Notes: generated by a model from the sequence alone, not told the origin. Shown: positions 26,676 to 35,329, numbered from the stretch's first letter. The stretch is DNA of 64,000 nt from Bacillus alkalisoli (GCF_002797415.1 NZ_KZ454944.1:209745-273744), one strand, 5' to 3'. Numbers and translations: made by a program.

Positions 26676-28538
26676 ATGAAACGAATAGTTCCGAATACCG
26701 ATATAAAACTTTATTACATATTAATGGCCCTAGCCTTTTCGACGGTGCTTTTATTTATGTTTCCATCCTTCTTTTCACTCATGTACACCCCTTTCCAACC
26801 AAGTCATGCTTCCATGCACTTGATTGTCGAAATGATTTCCATCTTTGTATCGTTTAGCATCGCCATACACGCATGGGTAACGCATAAAGAGGGAGGGACG
26901 GTCCAATTTTCTGTACTGCTAGCAGGGGCTTTTTTAGCGGTCGGAACATTTGATACATTCCATGCCCTAACATTTGTAGGAATGCCAACTCTATTTATCG
27001 AAAGCTCGCCTTTGACATCCGCATGGTTTTGGATAATGGCACGCTTAACAGAAAGTATCGTCCTGACATTCGTCATTATATTTCCAACACTCATGAAAAA
27101 AGTAAAACTTTCAACGAGCTATTTATTTTTCACAGTCTTTTCCTTACTTACTACCTACATCGTCTTTGCTCATCATCCTTCATTGCCTACATTAATAACG
27201 GATGGTGCGCCAACTATATTCAAAATCAGTTTAGAAGCAGTTGGGGCAGTTTTACACGCTGTTGTTATTATGTATGTTCTATTTATTTATAAAGATAAAT
27301 TTAAACACATCATGCTGCGTAATTTATATGTTATTGGATCTTTCTCTTTAATCTTATCTTCTATCTTTTTTATGCGCTATGAAGCGATAGATGCCTATTT
27401 AAATATGGCTGGCCATATTTATAAAATCATTGGCTATGCAATGTTTTTTATTATTTTATATTTGTTAAGTGTCAGAGCGCCTTTTCAAAAAATCCACCAG
27501 TTACACGAGCGCAATCGAATGATGTTTAACATGATCGAACTTGGTATTGTGGAAACAGATGCCAAAGGAAAAATATCCTATATGAACGAATATGCGAAGC
27601 AGCTTCTGGAAGTTCAAGAGACAGAAGGATTAGACATCTCTCAGTTTGAATCAAAATCGTCCAATTATTTTGAGTATGAAGAAATTGTCACGCTTAGCGA
27701 GAAGAAGATACCTGTTGAGTTTGATAGATTCCCATTAATAGACCATAAAAAAATAGATGGCTATGTTTATACGTTACGAGATTTACGGGAAGCGATTGAA
27801 AATGAAGAATTATCGAAGGAAAAGGCGATTGTTGACTATGAAATTGAAACAGCCGCAAGCATCCAACAAGATTTTTACCTAGAAACACCGTATTGTGAAA
27901 AAATCGGAGTTGTTTCGATCCCGTTTAAAAGGTTAAATGGTGATTTTCACAATATTTTACAAGGAGACGATGTGTACTTAGTAACCATTGCAGACATTGT
28001 AGGAAAAGGAATTCCGGCAGCCATTCAAACATCATTGCTAATAGGTGCGATTGAAAATGTGAACTTACAAGCCGATTCGCCGAAAATATTGTTACGTAAT
28101 TTAAACAAAGTGTTTACGAAGTATAGTAAATCGGAAAATTTCCTAACGTTAATGACACTGCATATTGATACAAAAACAGGTGTAGTCCGATATGCATCAG
28201 CGGGACATGAACCAGCTATTCATTATCATGCAAAAACAAATACGTTTTCAGAAATAAACACAAAAGGCCCAGCAATAGGCTTCTTTGAAGATAGCGAATT
28301 TCACGAACAACAGCTACAATTAGAAAAAGGAGACTTAATTCTTCTATATACAGATGGATTAATTGAAGATAAAAGCATCCCAGAGGAAGACATCATTATG
28401 GCGATGAAAAAAGCAATAGAATCAGTCGACCGCACGAAAACAGCAGAAGAAATGGCTAATGAAATTTTAGAAAAAATAACAAAAGCTCGCAGCGACGATT
28501 TCCATGACGACCGCACGATTATCATTATTAAAGGATAA
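26676..28538 (+). CDS. MASE3-PAS-PP2C (SpoIIE-type) membrane phosphatase
   Basis: A 620-residue signalling protein. The first 265 residues hold about seven helices of the MASE3 sensor type (HLIVEMISIFVSFSIAIHAW, GTFDTFHALTFVGMP). A PAS-like part follows (about 280-380), then a SpoIIE/RsbU-type PP2C serine phosphatase (about 400-620) with GDFHNILQ and VTIADIVGKGIPAAIQTSLL near 421-455, YASAGHEPA and DDFHDDRTIIII at the end, including the metal-binding Asp residues. Such proteins dephosphorylate anti-anti-sigma factors. No RsbV/RsbW pair is nearby. lipL starts 15 bp downstream and may be cotranscribed. Confidence 0.88.
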   Translation: MKRIVPNTDIKLYYILMALAFSTVLLFMFPSFFSLMYTPFQPSHASMHLIVEMISIFVSFSIAIHAWVTHKEGGTVQFSVLLAGAFLAVGTFDTFHALTFVGMPTLFIESSPLTSAWFWIMARLTESIVLTFVIIFPTLMKKVKLSTSYLFFTVFSLLTTYIVFAHHPSLPTLITDGAPTIFKISLEAVGAVLHAVVIMYVLFIYKDKFKHIMLRNLYVIGSFSLILSSIFFMRYEAIDAYLNMAGHIYKIIGYAMFFIILYLLSVRAPFQKIHQLHERNRMMFNMIELGIVETDAKGKISYMNEYAKQLLEVQETEGLDISQFESKSSNYFEYEEIVTLSEKKIPVEFDRFPLIDHKKIDGYVYTLRDLREAIENEELSKEKAIVDYEIETAASIQQDFYLETPYCEKIGVVSIPFKRLNGDFHNILQGDDVYLVTIADIVGKGIPAAIQTSLLIGAIENVNLQADSPKILLRNLNKVFTKYSKSENFLTLMTLHIDTKTGVVRYASAGHEPAIHYHAKTNTFSEINTKGPAIGFFEDSEFHEQQLQLEKGDLILLYTDGLIEDKSIPEEDIIMAMKKAIESVDRTKTAEEMANEILEKITKARSDDFHDDRTIIIIKG

Positions 28539-28553
28539 AAAGGAAGATTCTTT

Positions 28554-29402
28554 ATGATAGAAATGAACAACATGAAATTACTACAACAACCAACATGGCG
28601 AATTATAGATCAATCCTCCCTAGGCCCACGCTTCAAGGCGTTGCAGTCGTTTGCAATGGACGACACACTTTGTACGTTTGTTGGAGAGGGCAAAAGCGAG
28701 GCCGTTTGCCGCACGTGGGTGCATGAACAAACGGTAGTACTCGGCATTCAAGATACGCGACTACCACACCTAGAGGATGGCCTACAATTTTTGCAGAAGT
28801 TAGGGTATGAAGCCATTGTTCGCAACTCAGGCGGACTCGCCGTCGTTTTAGATAGTGGCGTACTAAACATCTCCCTCGTTTTGCCTGAAAAAGAAAAATC
28901 CATTGACATAAACAGCGGCTATGACACAATGTGGGCGTTAATTCGCTACATGTTCCGTGACTTCCGTGCTGAAATAGAAGCACGCGAAATCGCCGGATCC
29001 TATTGTCCAGGAAGTTATGACTTGAGCATTTACGGGAAAAAATTTGCCGGCATCTCGCAACGTCGCATTAAAGGTGGCGTTGCCGTACAGATCTACTTAT
29101 GTGTAAATAAAAGCGGAGCCATGCGTGCCGAAATTGTAAAAGGTTTGTACGAAAGAGGTATACAAGGTGTAGAAAGCAAGTTTACATTCCCAGCAATTGA
29201 CCCAACTGTCATGGCAAGCTTATCGGAACTACTGGAGGCCGAACTAACGGTTCAAGATGTGATGTTGCGACTATTGCTTGCCCTTAAAGACCATAGCGAT
29301 AAAATCTATCAAAGTGGCTTAAAGGAAGACGAGTTAGACGTTTACGAACAAAATTTCGCGCGAGTATCGGAACGAAATGAGAAGTTATTGAATAAAGAAT
29401 AG
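28554..29402 (+). CDS. lipL: Octanoyl-[GcvH]:protein N-octanoyltransferase LipL
   Basis: Moves octanoyl groups from GcvH to E2 subunits of 2-oxoacid dehydrogenases during lipoate assembly. 282 residues, biotin/lipoate ligase fold. The acyl-accepting Cys151 lies in [11 protein letters not shown], one residue from its place in B. subtilis LipL (YwfL). [23 protein letters not shown] (about 89-111) and [22 protein letters not shown] (about 161) are conserved. SD AAAAGGAAG lies upstream. The position after pta also agrees with B. subtilis. Confidence 0.9.
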   Translation: MIEMNNMKLLQQPTWRIIDQSSLGPRFKALQSFAMDDTLCTFVGEGKSEAVCRTWVHEQTVVLGIQDTRLPHLEDGLQFLQKLGYEAIVRNSGGLAVVLDSGVLNISLVLPEKEKSIDINSGYDTMWALIRYMFRDFRAEIEAREIAGSYCPGSYDLSIYGKKFAGISQRRIKGGVAVQIYLCVNKSGAMRAEIVKGLYERGIQGVESKFTFPAIDPTVMASLSELLEAELTVQDVMLRLLLALKDHSDKIYQSGLKEDELDVYEQNFARVSERNEKLLNKE

Positions 29403-29440
29403 CAAAAGAGGGGCCAAGTGGACCCCTCTTTTCTATTTTT
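29403..29440 (+). terminator. Intrinsic terminator of lipL
   Basis: Stem AAAAGAGGGG/CCCCTCTTTT followed by CTATTTTT. Confidence 0.85.
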
Positions 29441-29469
29441 CCTGTATAGAAATGTATACGCCCCTGATT

Positions 29470-29658
29470 TGTTACACCTTGAAGGATATATGTTACACTT
29501 CCTCCATTTTATGTAACACTTAGCGGAATTTAGGATACAATTCAGTCGATTTATGTTACACCTGCATAATTTAATGCTACACCTTGACCTTTTTTTGTTA
29601 CACTTCGGGAAATTTATGCTACAGTTCATTCAATTTATGATACACTTCCAAAAAATCA
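29470..29658. repeat. 21-bp period array A4 (TGTTACACTT type)
   Basis: Nine unit starts at 29470, 29491, 29512, 29533, 29554, 29575, 29596, 29617 and 29638, every step exactly 21 bp. Each starts TGNTACA(C/G)(C/T)T and ends near ATTTA. The spacer text is different in each unit. Lies between convergent lipL and rsfA. Confidence 0.9.
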
Positions 29659-29700
29659 ACAAACCATATCAGATTACCAAATCAACCTAACACCTTCTAT

Positions 29701-30498
29701 TTACTCCGCCAGTTTCTCCAAGTTCCCATTACGATCCATCATAAACTTAGATGGAGTACGATCCTCTTCGTCAAACAGCACTAGTTTGCGAGCGCGATTC
29801 ATAATTTTCATTAATGTCTCATAATCTTCTTGAATAGTTGTTTGCTCGTCTTGTAATTTTTGCACACGTTTTTCTAACTCGGAAATTTGTCTAGCATATT
29901 CCTCGTTCTCTTTTGCTAGTCTTGCATTTTCACTTTGTAATGCCGTGTTTTGAACATTCGAACGCTTCATGGATTGTAAGAAATGAATAACAGCCTCCAT
30001 CGTTAATCCAGTTGGATTAACTACATTTGTAGCACGATATTGAGTAGAGTAACTTCCTGTTGCAGGAACATAGTTATTAACCTGTGCAGAAGTTGCTGTT
30101 TTTTCTGTACGAGTATTGCTTACTAGCTCTTGTTCTTGCCCGAATTCTACCATTTCACTTTTCGTCGCAAAACTAGGTTTAGAATCTTGCTCTAACACAA
30201 AAGGAATCGTATCCTCTATTGAAGTTTCTGGTGGCGTATATAATAGTTTCTTTGTTGGTTGGCCTAATGCGCGTTGACGTTGCTTACGTTGTTTTTTAGC
30301 AAGTTGCAACGCTTTCTCATAGTCATGACGAACAACTGCGTTCCAGCGGAAGCCACAAGCAGCAGAAGTGCGATTTAGTTTGTCCCCAACTTCTTCAAAT
30401 GCATTTAATTGTGTACTACCTTCGCGTACATGGCGTAAAACTGTTTCTGCTAACATCAAATCATTCTCTTCTGACCAAGCATCTTGACGTTCTTTCAT
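29701..30498 (-). CDS. rsfA: Prespore-specific regulator RsfA
   Basis: 265 residues. An N-terminal Myb/SANT-like DNA-binding domain ([51 protein letters not shown], split over about 3-52) is followed by a basic stretch, a low-complexity middle and a C-terminal coiled coil (about 190-240). RsfA in B. subtilis is made in the forespore under sigma-F and adjusts forespore genes. The start is the ATG at 30498, 9 bases after GAGGGAG. Position next to lipL is as in B. subtilis (ywfN). Confidence 0.9.
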   Translation of the reverse strand: MKERQDAWSEENDLMLAETVLRHVREGSTQLNAFEEVGDKLNRTSAACGFRWNAVVRHDYEKALQLAKKQRKQRQRALGQPTKKLLYTPPETSIEDTIPFVLEQDSKPSFATKSEMVEFGQEQELVSNTRTEKTATSAQVNNYVPATGSYSTQYRATNVVNPTGLTMEAVIHFLQSMKRSNVQNTALQSENARLAKENEEYARQISELEKRVQKLQDEQTTIQEDYETLMKIMNRARKLVLFDEEDRTPSKFMMDRNGNLEKLAE

Positions 30499-30686
30499 CT
30501 TACACAACTCCCTCTTTGTCTATTGTTTTCCATTTATATTTAAGTTAAAGGCGTTTGCCTGTTCTGTTCCTATTTTTGACATAGAAAAAAATATTTATAC
30601 ATATTCATAGAAAAAATACTAGATTCTAGTAAAATTTCTATCCAAAGTGATTAACTAGTATATCCATTACTTATAGGGTGAGGACT

Positions 30687-30814
30687 GTTGCTGTTCACTG
30701 CAGGAGCTCGCTTTCCGCGGGCGGTCTCGTGAGCCTCCTCATCGCTCCGCTCTTGCGGGGTCTCACTTAACACGCTTTTCCCGCAGGAGTCTCGCACCTG
30801 CAGTGAACAGCAAC
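30687..30814. repeat. GC-rich palindromic element, copy R8
   Basis: Arms GTTGCTGTTCACTGCAGG and the exact complement, core CTTTCCGCGGGCGG ... CCCGCAGGAGTCTCGC. It lies 72 bp from copy R9, in the same intergenic region and in opposite orientation. Confidence 0.85.
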
Positions 30815-30885
30815 ATTATGAATTGTTCCCAATATTTTTACTATGGCTCTGTTAAAGATTTGTGTTGATTATGATACCAATCTAG

Positions 30886-31010
30886 CAGTTGATTTCCGCG
30901 CAAGTCGGAGACTCCTGCGGGAGTAGCGGGGGCCTGGAGACCCCACAGGCGAAGCCGAGGAGGCTCCAGCCACGCCCGCGGAAAGCGGAGACTTGCGCGG
31001 AAATCAACTG
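30886..31010. repeat. GC-rich palindromic element, copy R9
   Basis: Arms CAGTTGATTTCCGCGCAAGT and exact complement, core GACTCCTGCGGGAGTAGCGGG ... GCCGAGGAGGCTCC ... CGCCCGCGGAAAGCG. Together with R8 it fills most of the 668-bp gap upstream of the DUF1450 gene. Confidence 0.85.
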
Positions 31011-31166
31011 CGTTCTTTACTATAAAAACATTGATTTTCTATAATTCCTCACATGAAACGAACTTGCATTGTCCCTTTTTTCCATGTAAAATACCCTATA
31101 GCAAATAATAGTTTTTACACATATTAAGTACTCATATAGATAATCGAAGAAGGGATTGTTTAGACC

Positions 31167-31391
31167 ATGGCGAATGAATTTCGTATATGCGACGATTGCC
31201 AGGCTACAAATATAAAAACATTGGTTCCGAAACTTAAAAAAGTTGATGAGGAAGCTACCATTGATATAGGTTGTCAGTCTTACTGTGGACCAGGAAGAAA
31301 GAAGTCATTTGCATTCGTAAATAACCGTCCTGTATCTGCACCAACGGAAGATGAATTAATCGAGAAAGTTAATAAAAAGCTGAAAAAATAA
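31167..31391 (+). CDS. DUF1450 protein (YuzB-like)
   Basis: A 74-residue protein with CDDCQATN near residue 8 and [25 protein letters not shown] in the middle, the cysteine pattern of DUF1450. The fold is thioredoxin/ferredoxin-like in prediction, so redox or metal binding is possible. Start ATG follows GAAGGGATTG. Single gene with its own terminator. Function unknown. Confidence 0.75.
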   Translation: MANEFRICDDCQATNIKTLVPKLKKVDEEATIDIGCQSYCGPGRKKSFAFVNNRPVSAPTEDELIEKVNKKLKK

Positions 31392-31432
31392 AAAAAGTCG
31401 CCTCTGTACTATACAAAGGTGACTTTTTATTT
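31390..31432 (+). terminator. Intrinsic terminator of the DUF1450 gene
   Basis: Stem AAAAAGTCGCCT/AGGTGACTTTTT with a T-rich tail. Confidence 0.85.
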
Positions 31433-31612
31433 CTCTTCTATCACGCACTCCTACTTTTACACATCACTCGTATTTTATACATTTTTTTAGAGAAAAAGAG
31501 AAAAATAAATAAAACAGAAATAGAAACTAGTAAAATGTAGAAAATGACTAGATTTTAAACAAATAGCCCCGTTTTCTCTTTAAAAGAAAAACTATATAAT
31601 AGAATTAATTTA

Positions 31613-31749
31613 ATTACGGTTCGTTTAGTGAAAAACGAATATCTTAGTTAATTCATAATAATATGTTCGTTTTTTAAACTGTATAGATACAGAGTTTGAT
31701 GCTATCATTCGTTTTTCGTATAGTATTCATACATTATGAAACGGACTCA
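31613..31749 (+). repeat. MITE-like element, copy M3
   Basis: 137 bp from ATTACGGTTCGTTTAGTG to GAAACGGACTC, about 85 percent alike to M2 by eye. It ends 84 bp before the ywfO start. The ywfO frame stays open into it, which can mislead start calling. Confidence 0.75.
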
Positions 31750-31833
31750 ATAGAATTACTATTCAACCTGGTGCGAAACATAAAAACAAAAGAACGGCTT
31801 GGCCAACATGGAAGCTTAAAAAGAGGGAAGTAC

Positions 31834-33132
31834 ATGAGTTATGCAACGGAAAAATTAACAGAAGAAAAAGTATTCAAAGACCCAGTTCATCGCTACGTAC
31901 ACGTTCGTGACCGCGTCATATGGGATTTAGTTGGAACAGCTGAATTCCAACGTTTGCGTCGCATTCGCCAACTTGGAACAACATACTTAACATTTCATGG
32001 CGCAGAACATAGCAGATTAAATCACTCCCTAGGTGTATACGAAATTGTCCGTCGTATTATTGATGACAGTTTCGAAGGGCGTTCAGAGTGGAATAACGAA
32101 GAAAGATTACTTTGTTTATGTGCGGCATTACTTCATGATTTAGGCCATGGACCATTTTCCCATGCATTTGAAAAAGTGTTCCACTTAGACCACGAAGAAT
32201 TTACACAAGCGATTATTTTAGGTGATACGGAAGTGAACGCCGTTTTACAAAAAGTGCATAAAGACTTTCCAAAGCACGTAGCAGAAGTAATCGCTAAAAC
32301 ATACAAAAACAAAATGGTGGTTAGCCTAATCTCTAGCCAAATCGACGCTGATCGCATGGATTATTTACAACGTGACGCTTACTTTACAGGGGTTAGTTAC
32401 GGTCATTTTGACATGGAACGTATTTTGCGTGTTATGCGCCCACGTGAAGAGCAAGTTGTCATTAAGTCGAGTGGGATGCATGCAGTAGAAGACTACATTA
32501 TGAGCCGTTATCAAATGTACTGGCAAGTATATTTCCACCCAGTTTCTCGTAGTGCGGAAGTTATTTTAACAAAAATTTTACATCGTGCGAAGCAACTGCA
32601 CGAAGAATTTTATACATTTAAACAGGAGCCGCTACATTTTTACTCTATTTTTGAAGAAGAGATCACATTAAAAGACTATTTAAAATTAGACGAAGCTGTT
32701 GTTATGTACTACTTCCAAATGTGGCAAGAGGAAGATGACGAGATTTTACGCGATTTATGTCGAAGGTTTATGAACAGGAATTTGTTCAAATTTGTCGAAT
32801 TTAATCCAACAAAGCAGATGAAAGATTTAATGGAGTTAACTAGTCTGTTTAAAAAAGCAGGACTAGATCCTGAATATTACTTAGTAGTTGATTCTTCTTC
32901 TGATTTACCGTACGACTTTTACCGTCCAGGGGAAGAAGGAGAAAGACTACCAATCCACTTATTAATGCCGAGCGGCGAAGTGAGGGAGTTATCAAGAGAG
33001 TCGGAAATTGTCGATGCCATCTCAGGAAAACGTAGAACCGACCATAAATTATACTTCCCACAAGATTTACTAGAAGACTTAACAACGAAAAAGACGACAA
33101 AGAAAAAGATTCTAGAGATACTAGGACTATAA
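31834..33132 (+). CDS. ywfO: HD-domain phosphohydrolase YwfO
   Basis: 432 residues from the ATG at 31834 (SD AGAGGGAAG), essentially the length of B. subtilis YwfO (433). The HD motif is spread as the N-terminal HSRLNHSLGVYEIVRR with CAALLHDLGHGPFSHAFE (about residues 60-110) and the later DADRMDYLQRDAYFTG (about 168). This is the dGTPase-like group, which hydrolyses nucleotide triphosphates or (p)ppGpp-type substrates. The exact substrate is not clear from sequence. ywgA follows 31 bp downstream. Confidence 0.9.
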   Translation: MSYATEKLTEEKVFKDPVHRYVHVRDRVIWDLVGTAEFQRLRRIRQLGTTYLTFHGAEHSRLNHSLGVYEIVRRIIDDSFEGRSEWNNEERLLCLCAALLHDLGHGPFSHAFEKVFHLDHEEFTQAIILGDTEVNAVLQKVHKDFPKHVAEVIAKTYKNKMVVSLISSQIDADRMDYLQRDAYFTGVSYGHFDMERILRVMRPREEQVVIKSSGMHAVEDYIMSRYQMYWQVYFHPVSRSAEVILTKILHRAKQLHEEFYTFKQEPLHFYSIFEEEITLKDYLKLDEAVVMYYFQMWQEEDDEILRDLCRRFMNRNLFKFVEFNPTKQMKDLMELTSLFKKAGLDPEYYLVVDSSSDLPYDFYRPGEEGERLPIHLLMPSGEVRELSRESEIVDAISGKRRTDHKLYFPQDLLEDLTTKKTTKKKILEILGL

Positions 33133-33163
33133 GCAGCATCTACAGGTTAGGAGATGAACGGGT

Positions 33164-33673
33164 TTGTTAACGGATCACGCGAAATTAATGAAAGTATTTG
33201 CTTCTGCAGGGGAAATTATCGGCAGAAAAAAATTACAAAAAATGGTGTACATTGCTAAAAAGTTAAATTACCCATTTTACGAAAAATACAATTTTCACTT
33301 TTACGGACCATATTCAGAAGAAATAACATTACGTGTAGAAGAACTATGTAACTTAGGTTTCTTAAGCGAGTTGAAAGAAAATAAAGGTGGCTACTCTCAA
33401 TACCGATATTCATTGACGGAAAGTGGACAAGAATTTTTAGCTCATTACGATGAGTTAACGATGCCACACTTACAAAGCTGCATGCTAAACATGAACGAAC
33501 AAAGCTCTCGATTTTTAGAATTAGTTTCGACGGTGTTGTTTTTTGAAAACTTATCAAAAGAAGAAGTTAAAGAAAAAATTTTCACGTTGAAAAGTAAACA
33601 ACGCTACACAGAGGAAGAAGTCGAAGAAGCTTACACATATATTGAAGCGTTACGAAAAGAAATTGCAGGTTAG
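33164..33673 (+). CDS. ywgA: YwgA family protein
   Basis: A 169-residue protein that begins with TTG at 33164, about 11 bases after AGGAG. The first half (KVFASAGEIIGRKKLQKMVYIAKKLNYPFYEKYNFHFYGPYSEEI) looks like the DNA-binding or antitoxin-like winged-helix pattern seen in SocA/Panacea proteins. The second half is helical. It follows ywfO, as in B. subtilis, and likely shares its transcript. Function unknown. The resemblance to SocA-type folds is a guess from pattern. Confidence 0.7.
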   Translation: MLTDHAKLMKVFASAGEIIGRKKLQKMVYIAKKLNYPFYEKYNFHFYGPYSEEITLRVEELCNLGFLSELKENKGGYSQYRYSLTESGQEFLAHYDELTMPHLQSCMLNMNEQSSRFLELVSTVLFFENLSKEEVKEKIFTLKSKQRYTEEEVEEAYTYIEALRKEIAG

Positions 33674-33726
33674 TTATAACGCTCTAGCTAACAACTATCA
33701 CCCAATTAAGATAATAGAGATTTCTA

Positions 33727-33757
33727 GCTAAGCCTGATGTTGGGCTTGGCTTTTTTT
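33727..33757 (+). terminator. Intrinsic terminator of ywfO-ywgA
   Basis: Stem GCTAAGCC/GGCTTGGC (one G-U pair) followed by seven T. Confidence 0.75.
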
Positions 33758-33759
33758 AG

Positions 33760-33840
33760 CTATTAGTAGTTAGGTGTTAGCTGTTAGGTATAACCTTAAC
33801 TCCTAAAACCAAACAGCTAACGCCTAACCAACTAACGCCT
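33760..33840. repeat. Heptamer inverted array L2
   Basis: TAGTTAGGTGTTAGCTGTTAGG on the left and CTAACGCCTAACCAACTAACGCC on the right (both given in part) can fold back. Lies between convergent ywgA and ywhB. Confidence 0.65.
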
Positions 33841-34024
33841 AAGAGTCACTCAAACGTTTTCCGCCTACTGCATAGTGGCCTTTTGTCATCTCTTCAATGA
33901 ATACCACAATTTTGTCTTCTGGAGCACCGGTCGTTTCGCTCACAGCAGTAGTTACTTTCTCCACTAATGCTTTCTTCTGCTCTTCCGTACGACCTTCTAA
34001 CATTTTTACCGTAACATATGGCAT
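33839..34024 (-). CDS. ywhB: 4-oxalocrotonate tautomerase family enzyme YwhB
   Basis: A 61-residue tautomerase. Pro2 becomes the catalytic N-terminal proline after Met removal (MPYVTVKMLEGRTEEQK). The family arginine lies in GRT at about residue 12, and VVFIEEMTKGHYAVGGKRLSD is the C-terminal hallmark. Very close in pattern to B. subtilis YwhB, a 2-hydroxymuconate tautomerase of unclear role. The start is the ATG at 34024 with AGGAGG. The open frame upstream is not coding. Confidence 0.92.
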   Translation of the reverse strand: MPYVTVKMLEGRTEEQKKALVEKVTTAVSETTGAPEDKIVVFIEEMTKGHYAVGGKRLSDS

Positions 34025-34129
34025 AATAAATCCTCCTATTGCAATCAAGTATATAAAGTATTGTATACTATTAGTGATAAAATATATAGAATAGCAAATC
34101 AACTTGCAAAAATACATATAAATAGTGAT

Positions 34130-34160
34130 TGGCACCTAACAACTAACCACTAACCCCTAA
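34130..34160. repeat. Heptamer array L3 before ywhD
   Basis: CACCTAACAACTAACCACTAA followed by CCCCTAA, then the AAAGGAGG ribosome site of ywhD. Only the right-arm type is present. Confidence 0.6.
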
Positions 34161-34174
34161 AAGGAGGAATTACA

Positions 34175-34684
34175 ATGGATCAAGAAAAAAAGAAAAAGCC
34201 AATTGGTTTTAATATAATAAAAAATGACCCAACAGATGGCCATGGTGGCTATGGCGTTGGTGCTTTGAGTTTAGAGAATGTCTCACCAGTTATTGTCGAT
34301 GTGGAAGGTGAGGACGCAGTCGTGGACGTAGGAGCTATGCATGCTAGGAGTACCGTAGAACGTGGCATTAAATTTTTGCCAAACAAAGAGGATGTTCCTA
34401 ATGGAAAACTTTACTGGCTTGTATGGGTAACAATCGATCGTAAGCAAGAAGGGCCATACTACGCGGGGGTAACAGCTTGTGAAATGACCGTGGACCGTGA
34501 AATTCGTCGCGGCTACAAATCGCTTCCAGAGCATGTAAACAAAATGGACAAATCGATGAAACGGAAAATTATGGTCGACCATATGGACGAAAAAGGAAAA
34601 GCTATTCTGAGAAAATATTTAGAATCCCATAATAAACAAATGTGGGATCTGTCTAGCGACGAGTTAAAGCAAGGGTTAAGCTAA
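34175..34684 (+). CDS. ywhD: YwhD family protein
   Basis: A 169-residue soluble protein with IGFNIIKNDPTDGHGGYGVGAL at the start and the conserved DVGAMHARSTVERGIKFLPNKEDVPNGK, then YYAGVTACEMTVDREIRRGYKSLPEHVNKMDKSMKRKI. Matches the YwhD family in length and place (B. subtilis ywhB-ywhD-pbpG region). SD AAAGGAGG. Function unknown. Confidence 0.8.
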   Translation: MDQEKKKKPIGFNIIKNDPTDGHGGYGVGALSLENVSPVIVDVEGEDAVVDVGAMHARSTVERGIKFLPNKEDVPNGKLYWLVWVTIDRKQEGPYYAGVTACEMTVDREIRRGYKSLPEHVNKMDKSMKRKIMVDHMDEKGKAILRKYLESHNKQMWDLSSDELKQGLS

Positions 34685-34745
34685 TTTGTCAAGGGTTTTT
34701 CAGAAATAAAGATGTGACATTTCTTTGAACGTGTAACGAACATAC

Positions 34746-34774
34746 TTGAGTTATTTTCATAAAAAAAGTAAACT
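34746..34774 (+). promoter_or_regulatory. Candidate promoter of a small RNA or leader
   Basis: TTGAGT at 34746-34751, 17-bp spacer, TAAACT at 34769-34774. The predicted start is near 34781. Confidence 0.4.
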
Positions 34775-34780
34775 ATTCTT

Positions 34781-34856
34781 ACATGTGTTAAGAACACATG
34801 GAGAACTAGGACACTTAAAACCCTCGAGAAATCTTTCTCGGGGGTTTTAACTTTTT
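34781..34856 (+). ncRNA. Candidate small RNA of about 75 nt (or leader with terminator)
   Basis: Starts with a hairpin CATGTGTT-AAG-AACACATG (34782-34800), then a short single-stranded stretch (GAGAACTAGGACAC) and a 17-bp terminator stem (34815-34850) with a T7 tail. The promoter-like sequence lies immediately upstream and there is no reading frame. It could also be the ywhD terminator or an attenuator for the gene at 34904. AGGGTTTT just after ywhD (34691-34698) could pair with AAAACCCT of the terminator. Confidence 0.4.
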
Positions 34857-34903
34857 TTGCCACTAATGGAGCTGATTGCTTTGCTTCACACTAGGAGAAG
34901 AAG

Positions 34904-35329
34904 GTGGTGTTCTTATTGAAGAGATACATACTAATTTGCTTGTTGGTTTTTGCGACGCCGATCCATACATTTGCCGAAACACCGTATATTCCGACAGAGC
35001 AATCTCGTGAAGAACTTTACCAAGATATCTTTTTATCGTTATTAACACCACAGGTGCATGAAACGATTGGGGAGTTTTACAAAAAAGAAGCAGGTTTATC
35101 GTTTGTAGCCGTTTATCCTTATCAAACGGTAGTTGAGAAAGTAGAACGGATAGGTGGATATCGCTCGTTTGTTTTTGAAGTAACACTGTTAGTTAATCCA
35201 GTTGTAGGTGCGCATATTCCAGTTGGGGAGGATCGGTTGCACTATGAGATTGGTGGAAGCGGGGATGTAAAATTGCTGGAACATCAACATATACGTAGCA
35301 TTGATCTACCAGATTGGTATAAAAAATAG
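34904..35329 (+). CDS. Secreted protein, DUF3888-like
   Basis: About 141 residues with a clear signal peptide: LLKRYILICLLVFATPIHTFA, cleavage expected before ETPYIP. The mature part has SREELYQDIFLSLLTPQVHETIGEFYKK and repeated beta-strand pattern, consistent with DUF3888 of Bacillus. The start is GTG at 34904 (AGGAG 6 bases upstream). A TTG at 34916 with GGTGG upstream is equally possible. Function unknown. Confidence 0.6.
   Translation: MVFLLKRYILICLLVFATPIHTFAETPYIPTEQSREELYQDIFLSLLTPQVHETIGEFYKKEAGLSFVAVYPYQTVVEKVERIGGYRSFVFEVTLLVNPVVGAHIPVGEDRLHYEIGGSGDVKLLEHQHIRSIDLPDWYKK

Noticed and set aside
29470-29658. Possible CRISPR array
   Set aside because: The 21-bp units have only short degenerate cores and no 25-40 bp identical repeats with unique spacers. 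No cas genes are in the window. The 52-bp arrays are repeated over their full unit length, so they have no spacers either.
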